Positions 7,393 to 15,714 of a stretch of 32,495 nucleotides of DNA are shown piece by piece. The position numbers were made by a program, and so were the translations under genes. How positions within the stretch are numbered: the stretch's first letter is position 1; each line of letters begins with the position of its first letter. The notes under the pieces were generated by a model. The model ran no database searches and was not told the DNA's origin. It was given only the letters and a program-made list of their open reading frames with translations. The stretch lies in NCBI GenBank assembly GCA_964537995.1, contig CAZICW010000015.1, forward strand, positions 1-32,495, in the 5' to 3' direction. This DNA is from JAFLUQ01 sp964537995 (GTDB taxonomy: Bacteria; Bacillota; Clostridia; UMGS1883).

Positions 7393-9066
7393 ATGGAACT
7401 CAGAAGCGCAAACGTAACGCAGGGCGTGGAGCGCGCCCCGAACAGAAGTCTTTTTTATGCCATGGGATACACAAAGGAGGAACTGGAGCGTCCGCTTATA
7501 GGCGTTGTCAGCGCTCACAGCGAAATTGTTCCGGGGCATTTCCATCTCGATAAAATTGCCGAGGCGGTAAAGGCGGGAGTGCGTATGGCGGGCGGCACGC
7601 CGATAGAGATTCCCTCGATAGGCGTGTGCGACGGTATAGCAATGGGTCATATAGGCATGAAATATTCCCTTGCCAGCCGCGAATTGATTGCCGACAGCGT
7701 TGAAACCATGACCATGGCGCACCAGTTCGACGGTCTTGTGCTTATTCCAAACTGCGACAAAATCGTTCCCGGCATGGTTATGGCGGCTGTACGTATGGAT
7801 ATTCCCGCAATTGTGTGCAGCGGCGGGCCTATGATGGCGGGACGCTGGGATAACCGCAATATCAGTCTTTCCCAGATGTTTGAGGCGGTCGGCTCGTATA
7901 AAGCGGGAATAATCGACGCCGAAAAGCTTCAGGAATGTGAGGAAGGAGCCTGCCCGGGCTGCGGAAGCTGCGCCGGAATGTACACCGCCAACAGCATGAA
8001 CTGCCTTTGCGAATCCATGGGAATTGCCCTTCCGGGCAACGGCACGATTCCCGCCGTACACAGCGGTCGTATGCTCCTTGCCAAGCACAGCGGCATGGCA
8101 ATAATGGAGCTTGTTAAAAACGGCGTAACCGCCCGTAAGATTATAAATGAAAAGTCAATCCGCAACGCGCTTGCCTGTGATATGGCTCTCGGCTGCAGCT
8201 CCAACAGTGTACTGCATCTCATCGCCATTTCCAATGAGGCGGGTGTTCCCGTGGATTTGAATCTCTTCAACGAAATGAGCGCGAAGGTGCCGAACCTTTG
8301 CCATCTTGCGCCTGCCGGCCCGACACATATGCAGGATTTGAACCTTGCCGGCGGAATCCCCGCGGTTCAGGCGGAGCTGATAAAGGGCGGCTTTATTGAC
8401 CCGTCCGCGCTTACCGTTACGGGCAGGACGGTCGGTGAAAACGTTAAGGGCGCCTATATCAAGGATGAGACGCAGATCCGTCCTCTCGACAATCCCTACA
8501 GCCCTACCGGCGGAATACAGATTCTTTGGGGCAATCTCGCCGAAAAGGGCTGCGTTGTGAAGCGCAGCGCGGTTGCCCCCGAAATGCTTAAGCACAGCGG
8601 CCCCGCACGCGTATTCGACAGCGAAGAGGAAGCCATTGACGCCATATACAACGGGAGAATCGTTGACGGCGATGTTGTGGTAATCCGCTACGAAGGCCCC
8701 GTCGGAGGCCCGGGTATGCGCGAAATGCTCAATCCGACCTCCGCCCTTGCCGGAATGAAGCTCGACAAAACCGTCGCCCTCGTAACCGACGGACGTTTCA
8801 GCGGAGCAAGCCGCGGAGCGTCAATCGGACACGTTTCTCCCGAAGCGGCTGTCGGCGGCACAATTGCCCTTGTAGAGGAAGGGGATATAATCGAAATTGA
8901 CATTCCCAACGCTTCGATAAATCTAAAAGTAAGCGATGAAATCCTTGCCGAGCGCCGCAGTAAGCTCGCCCCGAGAGAACCAAACATTAAAACAGGCTGG
9001 CTCGCGCGCTACTCAACCCTTGTTGACGGCGCGGATAAGGGCGCGGTAATGAAAAAGGTATATTAA
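7393..9066 (+). CDS. ilvD: Dihydroxy-acid dehydratase
   Basis: Iron-sulfur enzyme that dehydrates 2,3-dihydroxy-3-methylbutanoate/pentanoate to the 2-oxo acids, the last common step before transamination. 557 residues, typical of the bacterial family. Conserved landmarks are CDGIAMGHIGMKYSLASREL, PNCDKIVPGM (Cys121), and the glycine/cysteine-rich CPGCGSCAGMYTANSMNCL (includes Cys193), which bind the Fe-S cluster and Mg. C-terminal DGRFSGASRGASIGHVSPEA is also a family signature. Start ATG follows AAAGGAGAA. It is the last gene before the terminator at 9101-9154. Confidence 0.97.
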   Translation: MELRSANVTQGVERAPNRSLFYAMGYTKEELERPLIGVVSAHSEIVPGHFHLDKIAEAVKAGVRMAGGTPIEIPSIGVCDGIAMGHIGMKYSLASRELIADSVETMTMAHQFDGLVLIPNCDKIVPGMVMAAVRMDIPAIVCSGGPMMAGRWDNRNISLSQMFEAVGSYKAGIIDAEKLQECEEGACPGCGSCAGMYTANSMNCLCESMGIALPGNGTIPAVHSGRMLLAKHSGMAIMELVKNGVTARKIINEKSIRNALACDMALGCSSNSVLHLIAISNEAGVPVDLNLFNEMSAKVPNLCHLAPAGPTHMQDLNLAGGIPAVQAELIKGGFIDPSALTVTGRTVGENVKGAYIKDETQIRPLDNPYSPTGGIQILWGNLAEKGCVVKRSAVAPEMLKHSGPARVFDSEEEAIDAIYNGRIVDGDVVVIRYEGPVGGPGMREMLNPTSALAGMKLDKTVALVTDGRFSGASRGASIGHVSPEAAVGGTIALVEEGDIIEIDIPNASINLKVSDEILAERRSKLAPREPNIKTGWLARYSTLVDGADKGAVMKKVY

Positions 9067-9100
9067 GCCGGCGGATAATTCATGCCCTATAATATGATTG

Positions 9101-9154
9101 CGGTTGCAAGCGACGTCGCTTCGGTCGGCGCCGCTTGCGGCCGTTTTTCTTTTT
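9101..9154 (+). terminator. Intrinsic terminator of the ilv operon
   Basis: 12-bp stem (9101-9112 with 9132-9143, two G-T pairs), then one mismatch and five further pairs (9114-9118 with 9126-9130). TTTTTCTTTTT follows at 9144-9154. It lies 34 bases after the ilvD stop. Confidence 0.85.
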
Positions 9155-9204
9155 GCCGTGGAGGACGAAGCTCCCGCCTTTTTTATTTTCGTCGAAAATT
9201 GTGC

Positions 9205-9233
9205 TTGCATTATCGCGGGAGCTGTGGTAAAAT
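9205..9233 (+). promoter_or_regulatory. Probable promoter of the ATP-grasp/racemase/Mur-kinase unit
   Basis: Extended -10: TGG followed by TAAAAT (9228-9233), with a poor -35 TTGCAT (9205-9210) at 17 bases. It lies between the ilv terminator and the ribosome site at 9257-9262, so a promoter is expected here. Confidence 0.55.
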
Positions 9234-9271
9234 ATACTAATGAAATTGTATTCTTGAAAGGAATGTTCGCA

Positions 9272-10483
9272 ATGGAATTTAAAAAGTGTGATTTTGCCGC
9301 TCTGCTTCTGGGCAATGATATAAATGTATACAGTGTTGCGCGCGCTTTGCATGAAGCGTATGGAATAAAGTCAACCTCAATCGGCAGGAAAAGCGGCGCT
9401 CCCTGTGCCGAAAGCCGCATGATAAACCAGCTTACCGAGCCGAATATAAATAATCCGGCCGTTTTTGTCGAAAGGGTCAATGAATTTGCCGCGGCTCAGA
9501 CCGTACCCGTACTGTTGATCGGCTGCGGAGACAACTATGTGCGCCTTATCGCCGACAACAAGACAAAGCTGAACAAAAACATAATCGCCCCCTATGCGGA
9601 TGGGGATTTTCTTGCTTCCCTGATGGACAAGCAGCGCTTTTATGAGCTGTGCGAAAAATACGAAATTGATTTCCCGAAAACATATGTATGCACGCCGAAA
9701 ACTATGGAGGTCGCTCCCGAATTTGAGGCTCCGTATATTCTGAAGCCCACCGACGGGCCCGAATATTTTGCCCATCCCTTTGAGGGGCAGAAAAAGGTTT
9801 TCCGTCTCGACACAATCGACGAGCTTAAACAAACCGTCGCGGCGGTTTACAACAGCGGCTATAACGGCAATCTTATAATTCAGGAATTTATCCCCGGAGA
9901 CGACACATATATGCGCGTCCTGACGAACTATTCCGATAAAACCGGAAAGGTAAAGCTGATGTGTCTCGGTCATGTGCTGCTGGAGGAGCATACTCCCTAT
10001 GGAATAGGCAACCACGCCGTAATCGTAAACGAATGTGACCGCGAGCTTATGGATAAGTTCAAGGCGCTGCTTGAAAATATAGGATATACGGGTTTCTCCA
10101 ATTTTGACATAAAATTCGACAGGCGAGACAATAAGTTCAAGGTGTTTGAAATCAATGTCCGTCAGGGCAGAAGCAATTATTATGTCACGGGCGCGGGATA
10201 TAATCTCATGGAATATGTTGTAAAGGATCGCGTTTTGGGTGAAGAACTCGGCGAAACCGTATACGCCGACAAAGAGAATCTGTGGCTTGTCGTCCCGAAA
10301 AAGGTCGCGTTCGATTACATCAAGCCGGTTGAGTATAAGACAAGAATGAAATCTCTGATACGAAACGGAAACGCGGTCAATCCTCTTTATTACGGCGGCG
10401 ATAATAAGCCCGGACGGCTGCTCCGCCTCGCGAGACAGCAGCTCTCTCATTTTGCGAAATATAAAAAATACCTCGGAAAATAG
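9272..10483 (+). CDS. ATP-grasp carboxylate-amine ligase, D-aspartate ligase-like
   Basis: 403 residues from the ATG at 9272, chosen because AAAGGA lies nine bases upstream. The frame stays open further upstream but runs back into the ilv terminator, and the in-frame ATG at 9263 touches the ribosome site. The N-terminus (LLLGNDINVYSVARALHEAYG) and MDKQRFYELCEKYEIDFPKT resemble the COG3919 carboligase family, which includes enterococcal D-aspartate ligase. ATP-grasp motifs: the QEFIPGDD region (from Q204), DIKFD (279-283) and EIN (293-295), which supply metal and ATP ligands. The enzyme should activate a carboxylate as acyl phosphate and join it to an amine. Its substrates are not deducible. 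A racemase next door suggests a D-acidic amino acid. No signal peptide, so cytoplasmic. Confidence 0.8.
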   Translation: MEFKKCDFAALLLGNDINVYSVARALHEAYGIKSTSIGRKSGAPCAESRMINQLTEPNINNPAVFVERVNEFAAAQTVPVLLIGCGDNYVRLIADNKTKLNKNIIAPYADGDFLASLMDKQRFYELCEKYEIDFPKTYVCTPKTMEVAPEFEAPYILKPTDGPEYFAHPFEGQKKVFRLDTIDELKQTVAAVYNSGYNGNLIIQEFIPGDDTYMRVLTNYSDKTGKVKLMCLGHVLLEEHTPYGIGNHAVIVNECDRELMDKFKALLENIGYTGFSNFDIKFDRRDNKFKVFEINVRQGRSNYYVTGAGYNLMEYVVKDRVLGEELGETVYADKENLWLVVPKKVAFDYIKPVEYKTRMKSLIRNGNAVNPLYYGGDNKPGRLLRLARQQLSHFAKYKKYLGK

Positions 10484-10538
10484 AGATACCATAAAGATAA
10501 AAATATGAATTGCCGATTGTGCGAAAGGAGTGAAACCG

Positions 10539-11258
10539 ATGGCTTTAAGGCTGGGAATAATGGGCGGAATGGGGCCGGAAGCGACGGAGGTAATGTTCAG
10601 AAGAATAATCGAACGCACCGACGCGAAAACCGATCAGGAGCATCTGGACATGATAATTTTCAACCATGCTTCCATGCCGGATCGCACCGAAGCGATAAGG
10701 AGCGGACATACCGAACGGCTTGTATCGCTGCTGAAAAATGACGCCGTAATGCTGGAAAAGTGCGGCGCGGCGGCGATTGTGATTCCCTGTAACACCTCAC
10801 ATTGTTTTATTTCCGAAATATCGGATAGCGTAAATATTCCCGTGATAAATATGATTGAGGAAACCGCCGCCCGTATCGCGCAAACCCGTCCGTATATGAA
10901 AAAGGTCGGGATTATCGCAACCTGCGGCACAATCGAGCAAAGACTTTACCACAGAGCGCTGGATAAACGGGGGATAGAGCCCTTCGCTCCGGACGGGGAA
11001 ATTCAGAAAACCGTTACGGATATAATTTACGAACAGATTAAAAGGGGAGAGAATGGCAGTCTCGCGGACTTTTTGAAGGTGCTTTCTCATTTGAGGGAAA
11101 ACGGCTGCGACGGAGCGATTCTTGCGTGTACCGAATTGAGCGTGCTTAAAACCAATTATGAAGCCGAGCCTTGCTTCAATGACGGCTTTTGCGTAGACGC
11201 CATGGAGGTTTTGATTGATAAAAGCATTGAATTTTGCGGGGGAAGGATAAAGAAATGA
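10539..11258 (+). CDS. Aspartate/glutamate racemase family protein
   Basis: 239 residues from ATG 10539, with GAAAGGAG 8 bases upstream (GTG at 10530 overlaps that ribosome site and is less likely). A cofactor-independent two-cysteine racemase: N-terminal LGIMGGMGPEAT, catalytic Cys84 in VIPCNTSH and Cys197 in GAILACTELSVL. The family interconverts L- and D-aspartate or glutamate. The MGGMGP opening and length fit the aspartate-racemase branch better than MurI. Its stop codon overlaps the next start (ATGA at 11255-11258), so production with the Mur-kinase fusion is probably coupled. It likely supplies a D-acidic amino acid to the neighbouring ligases. Confidence 0.87.
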   Translation: MALRLGIMGGMGPEATEVMFRRIIERTDAKTDQEHLDMIIFNHASMPDRTEAIRSGHTERLVSLLKNDAVMLEKCGAAAIVIPCNTSHCFISEISDSVNIPVINMIEETAARIAQTRPYMKKVGIIATCGTIEQRLYHRALDKRGIEPFAPDGEIQKTVTDIIYEQIKRGENGSLADFLKVLSHLRENGCDGAILACTELSVLKTNYEAEPCFNDGFCVDAMEVLIDKSIEFCGGRIKK

Positions 11259-13633
11259 AAATTTCGGATTATATAAAATTGTTTGAAAATAACGGAATAT
11301 CGGTTGAGGCCCATTGCGACGCCGAAAAACCGGTGGGCTATATTTCCTATGATTCCAAGGATATAAAGCCCGACACGCTTTTCCTCTGCAAGGGGGCGCA
11401 TTTTAAGCCGGAATATCTTGCCGAAGCGGTAAAAAACGGCGCGATATGCTATATTGCCACGCAAAAAATTGATGTTGAATGTGATTATATAATTGTCGGC
11501 GACGTGCGCGCGGCAATGGCGCTTATGGCGGATTTTTACTACGGCAGCGCATGGAAAAAGCTTAAAATTATCGGGATAACTGGTACGAAGGGGAAAAGCA
11601 CCACCGCGTATTTCCTGAAATACATTCTCGATGAAGCCCTTCGCGCCGAGGGCGAAAGGGAAAGCGCGATAATTTCCTCGATAGACACATATGACGGAGT
11701 AGAAAAATTTGAAAGCCACCTTACAACTCCGGAGCCTTTTGAGCTGCACCGGCATTTCAGCAATGCCGTGAACAGCGGCATAAAATATCTCATAATGGAG
11801 GTTTCGAGTCAGGCCTTGAAATACGGGCGTGTGTACGGCGTGGGATTTGAGGCGGGCTGCTTTCTCAATATCGGCTCCGACCATATAAGTCCCGTGGAGC
11901 ATCCCGATTTTGAAGACTATTTTGAATCAAAACTGAAAATTTTTGAAAGCTGCGAAACAGCCGTGATAAACCTTGACAGCGACCGTGCCGATGAAATTGC
12001 AAGCCGTGCCGCCGCCGCAAAGCGCGTCATAACCTTTTCGCGCAAAAGAGCCGATGCCGATATTTTCGCCTACGGGATACACAAGCGCGAAAACGACACG
12101 GTTTTTATGGTTAAAACAGCGGACTTTGACATGGAATTTACCCTCACCATTCCCGGACTGTTCAATGTTGAAAACGCTCTTGCCGCAATCGGTACGGCGT
12201 CGGCCTTCGGAATCGACGCAAAATATATGCTTACGGGTCTTATGAAGGCAAGGAGCAAGGGCAGAATGGAGGTTTACACAAACACCGACAAAAGCGTTAC
12301 GGCGATTGTGGATTATGCCCATAACAAGCTCAGCTTTGAGAATCTTTTTGCGTCGGTCGCCGACGAATATGCCGGCAGACGCACCGTAATAGTGTTCGGC
12401 TGCCCCGGATATAAGGCTTACGACCGCCGCCGCGACCTTGGAACAATCGCGGGGCAGCACGCCGATAAGGTTTATATAACCGAGGAAGACGCCGGAGAGG
12501 AACCGATTGAAAGCATTTCAAGGGAAATCGCCTCATATGTTGAGGCTCAGGGCTGCGAATACGAAATAATAAACGACCGCGGCGAAGCAATCAGAAGAGC
12601 TGTCATGGACAGCGCCGAGCCTACTCTCATATTAATAACCGGCAAGGGCGACGAAACGCGCCAGAAGCGGGGAACAGAGTATATTGACTGCCCAAGCGAC
12701 GTGGCCTATGTAAAAAAGAGCCTTGACGAATACGACGTCAAAAACGGAATTGACAGAACGGAAAAAATCAGGGGCTTTCAGGACATTCTGCCCTCGCTCC
12801 ACAGGCTGTACGGACGCGATGTTGTGATAAAGCTCGGCGGCAGTGTTTTGGAAAGCTCGGAGCTTATACAGCCGCTCCTCGAGGATATATCCCTGCTTTC
12901 GATGGTCGGCGCGCGCGTGACCGTGGTGCATGGCGGAGGAAAGGAAATAAATTCCGTCTTTGCCGCTCTCGGAATTGAGCCGCGCTTTGAAAACGGCTAC
13001 CGCGTGACGGGAGAAAGGGAAATCGGCGTCGTTGAAATGGTACTCAGCGGCGGCGTCAACAAACGTCTTGTCGGAGCAATAGGCGGCTGCGGAGTTAACG
13101 CCGCCGGAATAAGCGGAAAGGACGGCAGACTGCTTGTCGCCGAGAAAAAGCTTATGGACGGGAAGGACATAGGCTGCGTCGGGAAAATAATCCGCGTCAA
13201 TCCTTCCATTCTGAAGCAGCTTCTGGACAGCGGAAATGTTGTCGTCGTTTCACCTGTCGGCATAGGCGAAAACGGCGAAACCTTCAACATTAACGCCGAT
13301 GATGCCGCAACGGAGATAGCCCGTGCGATTAAGGCGGATAAGCTGGTGTTCATAACCGACGTAAACGGAATCATGATTGACAAGAGCAACGAAAAAACCG
13401 TGGTTGACACTCTCAGCATCGACCGCGCGGAAAAGCTGCTTGAAAACGGCTTCGTCGGCGGCGGTATGCTTCCAAAGCTGACCAACATAATTTCGGCTGT
13501 AAACGACGGAGTGAACGAGGTGGAAATACTGAACGGAAAAATAAAAAATAATTTGATTTCCTGCCTCATATCCGCGAAAAAAGTCGGCACGACAATCACA
13601 AAAAGCAACAAAAGTGATAAAAAAACAGTCTGA
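11255..13633 (+). CDS. Fusion of a divergent MurE-like ligase and an N-acetylglutamate kinase-like domain
   Basis: 792 residues in one uninterrupted frame. Residues ~1-490 are a Mur ligase: P-loop GTKGKST (110-116), HLTTPEPFELH, MEVSSQAL, the lysine expected to be carbamylated (K226 in YFESKLKIF), NVENALAAIG and VDYAHN. The MurE substrate motif DNPR is replaced by EEDAGEEP (410-417), GKGHE reads GKGDE (463-467), and the UDP-sugar domain is unlike standard MurE. After a ~30-residue linker, residues 523-785 form a full amino-acid kinase closest to ArgB: VVIKLGG, HGGGKE (559-564), NGYRVTGE (R583), NINADDAA (678-685) and GGMLPK (K741). The residues that bind phosphates and N-acetylglutamate appear intact. 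Start ATG overlaps the racemase stop, with GGAAGG 8 bases upstream. The ligase should form an amide on an acidic or diamino substrate, and the kinase should make an acyl phosphate. The actual product is unknown. Confidence 0.85.
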   Translation: MKISDYIKLFENNGISVEAHCDAEKPVGYISYDSKDIKPDTLFLCKGAHFKPEYLAEAVKNGAICYIATQKIDVECDYIIVGDVRAAMALMADFYYGSAWKKLKIIGITGTKGKSTTAYFLKYILDEALRAEGERESAIISSIDTYDGVEKFESHLTTPEPFELHRHFSNAVNSGIKYLIMEVSSQALKYGRVYGVGFEAGCFLNIGSDHISPVEHPDFEDYFESKLKIFESCETAVINLDSDRADEIASRAAAAKRVITFSRKRADADIFAYGIHKRENDTVFMVKTADFDMEFTLTIPGLFNVENALAAIGTASAFGIDAKYMLTGLMKARSKGRMEVYTNTDKSVTAIVDYAHNKLSFENLFASVADEYAGRRTVIVFGCPGYKAYDRRRDLGTIAGQHADKVYITEEDAGEEPIESISREIASYVEAQGCEYEIINDRGEAIRRAVMDSAEPTLILITGKGDETRQKRGTEYIDCPSDVAYVKKSLDEYDVKNGIDRTEKIRGFQDILPSLHRLYGRDVVIKLGGSVLESSELIQPLLEDISLLSMVGARVTVVHGGGKEINSVFAALGIEPRFENGYRVTGEREIGVVEMVLSGGVNKRLVGAIGGCGVNAAGISGKDGRLLVAEKKLMDGKDIGCVGKIIRVNPSILKQLLDSGNVVVVSPVGIGENGETFNINADDAATEIARAIKADKLVFITDVNGIMIDKSNEKTVVDTLSIDRAEKLLENGFVGGGMLPKLTNIISAVNDGVNEVEILNGKIKNNLISCLISAKKVGTTITKSNKSDKKTV

Positions 13634-13662
13634 TAAACATCAAATAATGGTTAAAAACCGCA

Positions 13663-13691
13663 TTGCAAAGCAGCGGCGGAAATGATATAAT
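13663..13691 (+). promoter_or_regulatory. Promoter of glnA
   Basis: Perfect -10 TATAAT (13686-13691), with -35 TTGCAA (13663-13668, four of six) at 17 bases. The leader to the ATG is about 65 bases. A 5-bp hairpin with a six-base loop (13725-13740) lies in it. Confidence 0.65.
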
Positions 13692-13762
13692 AAAAAATGC
13701 AGACAATGGCGTTTGCGCAATTTCGCGGCTTGCGGGCCGCCGCTCACGGAAGGATAATTGTT

Positions 13763-15097
13763 ATGAGCAAATATACGAAAAAAGACATAATCAAATTGGT
13801 TGAAGAGAACGACGTGAGGTTTATCCGTCTTCAGTTCACCGATGTTTTCGGACAGCTTAAAAACATGGCGATAACAAAGAGCCAGCTTGAAAAGGCGCTC
13901 GACAATCAGTGTATGTTCGACGGCTCGTCAATTAACGGCTTTGCCAGAGTTGAGGAGTCCGATATGTATCTTTATCCCGACACGGACACATTCGCGATTT
14001 TCCCGTGGAGACCCCAGCAGGGCAAGGTCGCGCGTTTTATCTGCGACGTGTATAAGGCGGACAGAACCCCATTTGAGGGCGACCCGCGCTATGTGCTGAA
14101 AAAAGCGGTGAAAGAGGCGGCCGAGTTGGGATATGCCCTCAATGTCGGGCCGGAATGTGAGTTTTTCCTGTTCCATACGGATGAAAGCGGAAATCCGACC
14201 GTCGAAACCACCGATCGCGGAGGATATTTCGACCTTGCTCCCGTTGACGGCGGAGAAAACTGCCGCCGCGACATTTGCCAGACACTTGAGGAAATGGGCT
14301 TCGAAATCGAAGCCTCTCACCATGAAATAGCGCAGGGCCAGCATGAGATTGACTTCCGTTACGATACGGCTCTTAAGGCAGCCGACAATATCATAACCTT
14401 CAAGCTCGTCGTAAAGTCGATTGCGCAGCGTCACGGCTTTCACGCCAGCTTTATGCCGAAGCCGATTTTCGGAATAAACGGCAGCGGAATGCATACGAAT
14501 ATGAGCCTTATGAACGAGGACGGCAGCAACGCCTTCCACGACGCTTCCTCCCCGACGGGACTCAGCTCCCTTGCTTACAGCTTCATTGCCGGCTTGCTTG
14601 AGCATATCAAGGGCATAACGGCAATAACGAATCCGACCGTAAATTCCTACAAGCGCATTGTCCCGGGATATGAAGCTCCCTGTTATATTTCGTGGAGCGA
14701 ATCGAACCGCAGCACGCTTATCCGTATTCCCGCCTCGCGCGGAAGCCTTACAAGGATTGAGCTTCGCTGTCCGGATCCGACCTGTAATCCCTATCTTGCG
14801 ATTGCGGTTATGCTCAGGGCCGGAATGGACGGCGTAAAAAACGAAAAGCGTCCGCCGGAAAGCGTTGATTTTTCAATCTACAAGCTTTCCGACGAGCAGC
14901 GGCGCAGCATGGGTATAGAAAGTCTGCCCGGTACTCTCGAAGCCGCAATCCGCGAAACGGAAGCGGACGCCCTTGTAAAAGAAACCCTCGGGGAAGAGCT
15001 TTTCACCCGCTATGTCACCGCAAAAAAGGCGGAGTGGGACGAATACCGCACCCAAGTCACGGGCTGGGAAATAAAAAAATATCTCGGCAATTTTTGA
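13763..15097 (+). CDS. glnA: Glutamine synthetase, type I-alpha
   Basis: Makes glutamine from glutamate, ammonia and ATP. 444 residues from ATG 13763 (GGAAGGA 8 bases upstream; an upstream in-frame ATG at 13697 lies in the promoter leader and is rejected). The length matches the GSI-alpha class of Firmicutes, which is not adenylylated. Motifs: DGSSINGFARVEESDMYLYPD, metal-binding ECEFFLF, GSGMHTNMSL, the glutamate flap IVPGYEAP, and RIELRCPDPTCNPYLA. The Arg in GFARVEESD corresponds to the residue used for glutamine feedback inhibition in Bacillus. It is followed at 40 bases by an ANTAR regulator, a pairing known from clostridia. Confidence 0.97.
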   Translation: MSKYTKKDIIKLVEENDVRFIRLQFTDVFGQLKNMAITKSQLEKALDNQCMFDGSSINGFARVEESDMYLYPDTDTFAIFPWRPQQGKVARFICDVYKADRTPFEGDPRYVLKKAVKEAAELGYALNVGPECEFFLFHTDESGNPTVETTDRGGYFDLAPVDGGENCRRDICQTLEEMGFEIEASHHEIAQGQHEIDFRYDTALKAADNIITFKLVVKSIAQRHGFHASFMPKPIFGINGSGMHTNMSLMNEDGSNAFHDASSPTGLSSLAYSFIAGLLEHIKGITAITNPTVNSYKRIVPGYEAPCYISWSESNRSTLIRIPASRGSLTRIELRCPDPTCNPYLAIAVMLRAGMDGVKNEKRPPESVDFSIYKLSDEQRRSMGIESLPGTLEAAIRETEADALVKETLGEELFTRYVTAKKAEWDEYRTQVTGWEIKKYLGNF

Positions 15098-15137
15098 GCC
15101 TCCGCTCTCCGGTAATTAAGAGAGAGGAGCGAATAAA

Positions 15138-15701
15138 GTGATAAGATGCGTAATTCTTGCTTTTCAAAATTCCGACGCGGCGGCGACTATAAGCAGGGTA
15201 GTTCAGCTCGGCGGATACAAGGTGAGCGGAATATGCTCCGGCGGAGCCGAGGTTTTGCGTATGCTTGAGTGGACGTCGGCGTCGGCGGTGATTTGCAGCT
15301 ACCGGCTTAAGGATATGACAGCGGCTGAGCTGTATGCGGATTTGCCGCAGGAAATGGGAATGTTGGTGCTTCTTCCGCAAAGCCGGGTGAGCAGCGTTGA
15401 GCTTCCTTACGGCATACAGAGCGTAACTCTCCCTGTCAGCCGCACATCGCTTCTGGATACGCTGAAAACCGTCATAATGATAAACGACCGCCCCAATACA
15501 AAAAAGAGCGGAGAGGATAAACGCCCCGACAGGAGCAGCGAGGATAAACGGATAATAGCCGAAGCGAAAAAAATGATAATGGAACACGGCAACATGACCG
15601 AGGATCAGGCTCATCGCTTCATACAGCGCGTCAGCATGAACAACGGCAGCAAAATGGTTGACACGGCAAAGGGTATTCTTGCGGGTGATATATTATATTA
15701 A
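15138..15701 (+). CDS. ANTAR-domain antiterminator with degenerate receiver domain
   Basis: 187 residues starting at GTG 15138 (GAGAGGAG nine bases upstream). The first ~115 residues fold like a CheY receiver, but the phospho-acceptor position lacks Asp (VICSYRLKD in place of the usual LLDxRLPD) and the KP motif reads PVS. The domain probably senses by protein or ligand contact, not phosphorylation. A charged linker (KKSGEDKRPDRSSEDKR) leads to a C-terminal ANTAR RNA-binding domain (about 130-185: RIIAEAKKMIMEHGNMTEDQ), which in this family binds paired hairpins to prevent transcription termination. Its position behind glnA parallels the clostridial NitR-type regulators of nitrogen assimilation. 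Its RNA target was not found in this window. Confidence 0.85.
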   Translation: MIRCVILAFQNSDAAATISRVVQLGGYKVSGICSGGAEVLRMLEWTSASAVICSYRLKDMTAAELYADLPQEMGMLVLLPQSRVSSVELPYGIQSVTLPVSRTSLLDTLKTVIMINDRPNTKKSGEDKRPDRSSEDKRIIAEAKKMIMEHGNMTEDQAHRFIQRVSMNNGSKMVDTAKGILAGDILY

Positions 15702-15714
15702 AAAGGAGATTGAG

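Noticed and set aside
9088..9093. TATAAT as a promoter for the ATP-grasp gene
   Set aside because: No -35 sequence at a suitable distance, and transcription would run straight into the strong terminator at 9101-9154. The extended -10 at 9228-9233 fits better.
9098..9271. N-terminal extension of the ATP-grasp gene by 58 codons
   Set aside because: The region is the ilv terminator plus promoter DNA, and the sequence does not resemble the family. The ribosome site at 9257-9262 points to ATG 9272.
13725..13740. Hairpin with a six-base loop in the glnA leader as an ANTAR target
   Set aside because: The loop is TTGCGG, lacking the A at position 1 and G at position 4 expected for ANTAR targets. 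No partner hairpin and no terminator follow.
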